A stretch of 7,190 nucleotides of DNA. It comes from an uncultured Acetatifactor sp. Lineage in GTDB: Bacteria; Bacillota; Clostridia; Lachnospirales; Lachnospiraceae. Below are positions 5,843 through 7,190 of this stretch, piece after piece. Numbering within the stretch: position 1 is the first letter of the stretch; every line of letters starts with the position of its first letter. Position numbers and translations under genes: made by a program. The notes below the pieces were generated by a model. It did no database searches. It saw only the letters and a program-made list of their open reading frames with translations, and had not been told where the DNA came from. The stretch is taken from the NCBI GenBank assembly GCA_910586215.1, contig CAJUGH010000057.1, forward strand, positions 1 to 7,190, in the 5' to 3' direction.

Positions 5843-6352
5843 ATGGAAATTGAACGCAAATTTACAATCAAAGAGATACCCGCCGACCTGGAAAGCTACC
5901 CTTCCCACCACATTGAGCAGTGCTACTTAAACACTTCTCCCGTCATACGTGCCCGGAAGGAAGATGATGAATATATCCTGACCTACAAGGGGGAAGGGAT
6001 GATGGCAAGGGAAGAATATAACCTGGCCCTGAACCGGGAGTCCTACTACCACCTATGCCAGAAGGCGGACGGCAGGATCATCTCCAAGCGAAGATACCTG
6101 ATCCCCCTGCTTCACCCGGCCTACAAAGAAGGCTTCCCTGCCCCGCCGGAAGACTACAGCCTGACCATCGAACTGGATGTGTTCGACCCGCCCTTTGCCC
6201 CGCTTGTGATAGCCGAGGTAGAGTTCGGCAGCCGCGTGGCGGCAGAAGCCTTCGTCCCTCCAGACTGGTTCGATGAGGATGTGACATACTGCAAAGAATA
6301 TCACAATTCCTATATGGCATTACAGTCCGGCCAGACAGACTGGATCCTATAA
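5843..6352 (+). CDS. CYTH-domain protein (triphosphate tunnel metalloenzyme family)
   Basis: The 169-residue protein is a single CYTH domain of normal bacterial length. It opens with the family signature ExExK (EIERK, residues 2-6). The alternating charged residues expected to line the tunnel follow: Arg36 and Arg38 (VIRARK), Lys49 (LTYKG), the REE of 56-58, Arg83-Arg84 (KRRYLIP), Glu110 and Asp112 (IELDVF), and Glu125 and Glu127 (IAEVEF). Family members bind triphosphate compounds and metal ions and act as inorganic triphosphatases, thiamine triphosphatases or adenylate cyclases. With so complete a set of residues it is probably an active soluble phosphohydrolase; the substrate is unknown. 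The ATG at 5843 has AGGTG 7 bases ahead and puts the signature at the N-terminus, as in relatives. It has its own promoter and a structured leader. Confidence 0.9.
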   Translation: MEIERKFTIKEIPADLESYPSHHIEQCYLNTSPVIRARKEDDEYILTYKGEGMMAREEYNLALNRESYYHLCQKADGRIISKRRYLIPLLHPAYKEGFPAPPEDYSLTIELDVFDPPFAPLVIAEVEFGSRVAAEAFVPPDWFDEDVTYCKEYHNSYMALQSGQTDWIL

Positions 6353-6432
6353 TCCCATAGCACCTGCAGGGCCTAAAACGTTGGCAACACATGTTTTTGC
6401 AAGCTGACAGAATCCATGCATTTCTCTTCTAA

Positions 6433-6467
6433 AAAAGGTTGGAAAACATATCGTTTTCCAACCTTTT
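6433..6467. terminator. Bidirectional intrinsic terminator between convergent genes
   Basis: A perfect 15-bp stem pairs 6433-6447 with 6453-6467 around a 5-base loop (ATATC). The stem is AAAAGGTTGGAAAAC on the left, so each strand has a GC-containing core followed by a T-run: CCTTTTATG on the plus strand and CCTTTTTTAG on the minus strand. It lies 80 bases after the CYTH stop and downstream of the minus-strand DIP1984-family gene, serving both. Confidence 0.93.
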
Positions 6468-6676
6468 ATGTCCCCAGTCCCACCCTCATCCGGCAACTGA
6501 TGTCTGGTTGTAAAGATATCTATAACCATGCACATGTCACGATACAGGACATGCCTTGTCACATGGGGCTTTGAACCCCGAAGCTATCCACACTTCTCTC
6601 TGAGTTGGCATATATGCCGGGGGTAAAGATGACATCCACCCTGCCGGATTACCGTCTGACATTCCTTTTCATCACA
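6468..6676. other. Intergenic spacer with several small inverted repeats
   Basis: No gene is visible. The spacer holds CATGTC (6533-6538)/GACATG (6548-6553), a GGGG/CCCC hairpin with a 7-base loop (6565-6579), and a perfect 12-bp palindrome GGCATATATGCC (6607-6618). TGTCAC is repeated at 6535-6540 and 6557-6562. On the minus strand this is the region after the DIP1984-family stop codon, so the hairpins would be in its 3' UTR. No function can be assigned. Confidence 0.4.
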
Positions 6677-7129
6677 TTACAACAGTTCCGTTGTCCAGTT
6701 CATCTCCTGGATCTGCTCATCACACTGGCGGAGTTCCTTCGACATCTGATCCACTTCCTTCTGTAGTTCCGGCACTGAAATCGTACTCTTGACCTTGATT
6801 TCAGAGTGGGTCATACGGCGCACCTTACTGCTGGCACTATCCAGGAAATTCCTCATGACCTGGATCCTCATCTTGAGACAGTCCCTGTGGGCCAGAAGTT
6901 CCGTTATGGTCTTCCCATCCTTCTTCGTGGAACTGTTGGTCAGATTGATCCGGAAGATGAGTTCTTCCAGCCTGCCCAGGATCCTGTTCAGTTCCTCCAT
7001 CAGTTCCTTAGGAGATTCCGATGGCTCATCCCCTTCCTGCACCTTGGCATTATTGTTCATCCTGATTCCAAGCTCTGACAGCCTTTCCTGCAAATCTGCC
7101 CTCTCTGATAATGCTGTTGCCAGTTTCAT
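6677..7129 (-). CDS. DIP1984-family coiled-coil protein
   Basis: The 150-residue protein is mostly charged helix, with long heptad-like stretches (about 1-22, 37-60 and 118-143). It matches what I know of the DIP1984 family (a domain of unknown function, sometimes labelled septicolysin): the start MKLATALSERADLQ, the central NNAKVQEGDEP, the RINLTN segment, and a C-terminal EIK...VPELQKEVDQMSK block ending in a conserved NW-x-x-EL. No signal peptide or membrane segment is seen, so it is probably cytoplasmic. Its role is not established. Two ATGs are available: 7135 lies only 2 bases from GGAGG, whereas 7129 is 8 bases away and gives the family-typical N-terminus, so 7129 is chosen. It converges with the CYTH gene on a shared terminator. 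Confidence 0.83.
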   Translation of the reverse strand: MKLATALSERADLQERLSELGIRMNNNAKVQEGDEPSESPKELMEELNRILGRLEELIFRINLTNSSTKKDGKTITELLAHRDCLKMRIQVMRNFLDSASSKVRRMTHSEIKVKSTISVPELQKEVDQMSKELRQCDEQIQEMNWTTELL

Positions 7130-7135
7130 TCCCAT

Positions 7136-7144
7136 TCCCTCCTC
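7136..7144 (-). promoter_or_regulatory. Ribosome-binding site deciding the DIP1984-family start
   Basis: On the minus strand GAGGAGGGA precedes ATGGGAATG. The GGAGG core is 2 bases from the first ATG (7135) and 8 from the second (7129). The normal spacing supports the second ATG. Confidence 0.8.
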
Positions 7145-7146
7145 GT

Positions 7147-7190
7147 ATAATAAGTTTATAGCCAGTCAGAACAGGCTATAGACTTATTCT
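7147..7190. repeat. Large inverted repeat upstream of the DIP1984-family gene
   Basis: The arms 7147-7163 and 7174-7190 pair at 15 of 17 positions around a 10-base spacer (7164-7173). The core TATAGCC/GGCTATA is perfect. It ends 3 bases before the ribosome-binding site of the minus-strand gene, so it could be a dimer operator or a hairpin at the end of the leader. It runs to the window edge and may be longer. No clear -35/-10 pair was found in it. Confidence 0.6.

Noticed and set aside
6555..6640. tRNA-like T-arm on the minus strand (GGGG TTCAAAG CCCC)
   Set aside because: Only the T-arm resembles a tRNA. No matching 7-bp acceptor stem, D-arm or anticodon arm could be laid out at the required distances.
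1..7190. CRISPR array, transposase or phage genes
   Set aside because: No regularly spaced direct repeats and no transposase, integrase or phage structural frame were seen on either strand.

Overview
The window looks like a piece of a Clostridia (probably Lachnospiraceae) chromosome. This is inferred from consensus sigma-A promoters, strong AGGAGG ribosome-binding sites, moderately GC-rich genes separated by AT-rich spacers, and a mix of protein families (TetR, paired ABC exporters, CYTH, DIP1984) common in gut Firmicutes. No marker allows a firmer placement.

Layout. Positions 1-1065 are AT-rich and hold no intact gene of normal size. Near the left edge, on the minus strand, is what looks like the remains of a small two-gene unit: promoter, ribosome-binding site, a 78-codon reading frame broken by two stop codons, and a 36-codon frame coupled to it by a TAATG overlap. 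Positions 1070-5622 are an export module: a consensus promoter with a perfect palindromic operator, a TetR-family repressor, a long structured 3' region, a terminator, a second copy of the operator, and two ABC half-transporters sharing an ATGA overlap. Positions 5638-6352 are a CYTH-domain (triphosphate tunnel) protein with its own extended -10 promoter and a leader of about 170 nt that folds into a closed multi-helix structure. A perfect 15-bp bidirectional terminator follows. Positions 6677-7129, on the minus strand, encode a DIP1984-family coiled-coil protein with a large inverted repeat just upstream of its ribosome-binding site, running to the window edge.

How the genes work together. 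The TetR protein probably represses itself (operator immediately downstream of its -10 box) and the ABC pair (a related 23-bp site, 18/23 identical, ahead of the transporter genes). The two transporter subunits most likely form one heterodimeric exporter induced by its substrate; the substrate cannot be read from the sequence. The CYTH and DIP1984 genes converge on the shared terminator and appear to be independent units.

The most unusual signals are non-coding: the 144-nt nested hairpin after tetR (1802-1945) and the structured leader of the CYTH gene (5703-5813). Neither could be matched to a known RNA class by eye. In both, G-U pairs occur in the orientation that favours a plus-strand RNA.
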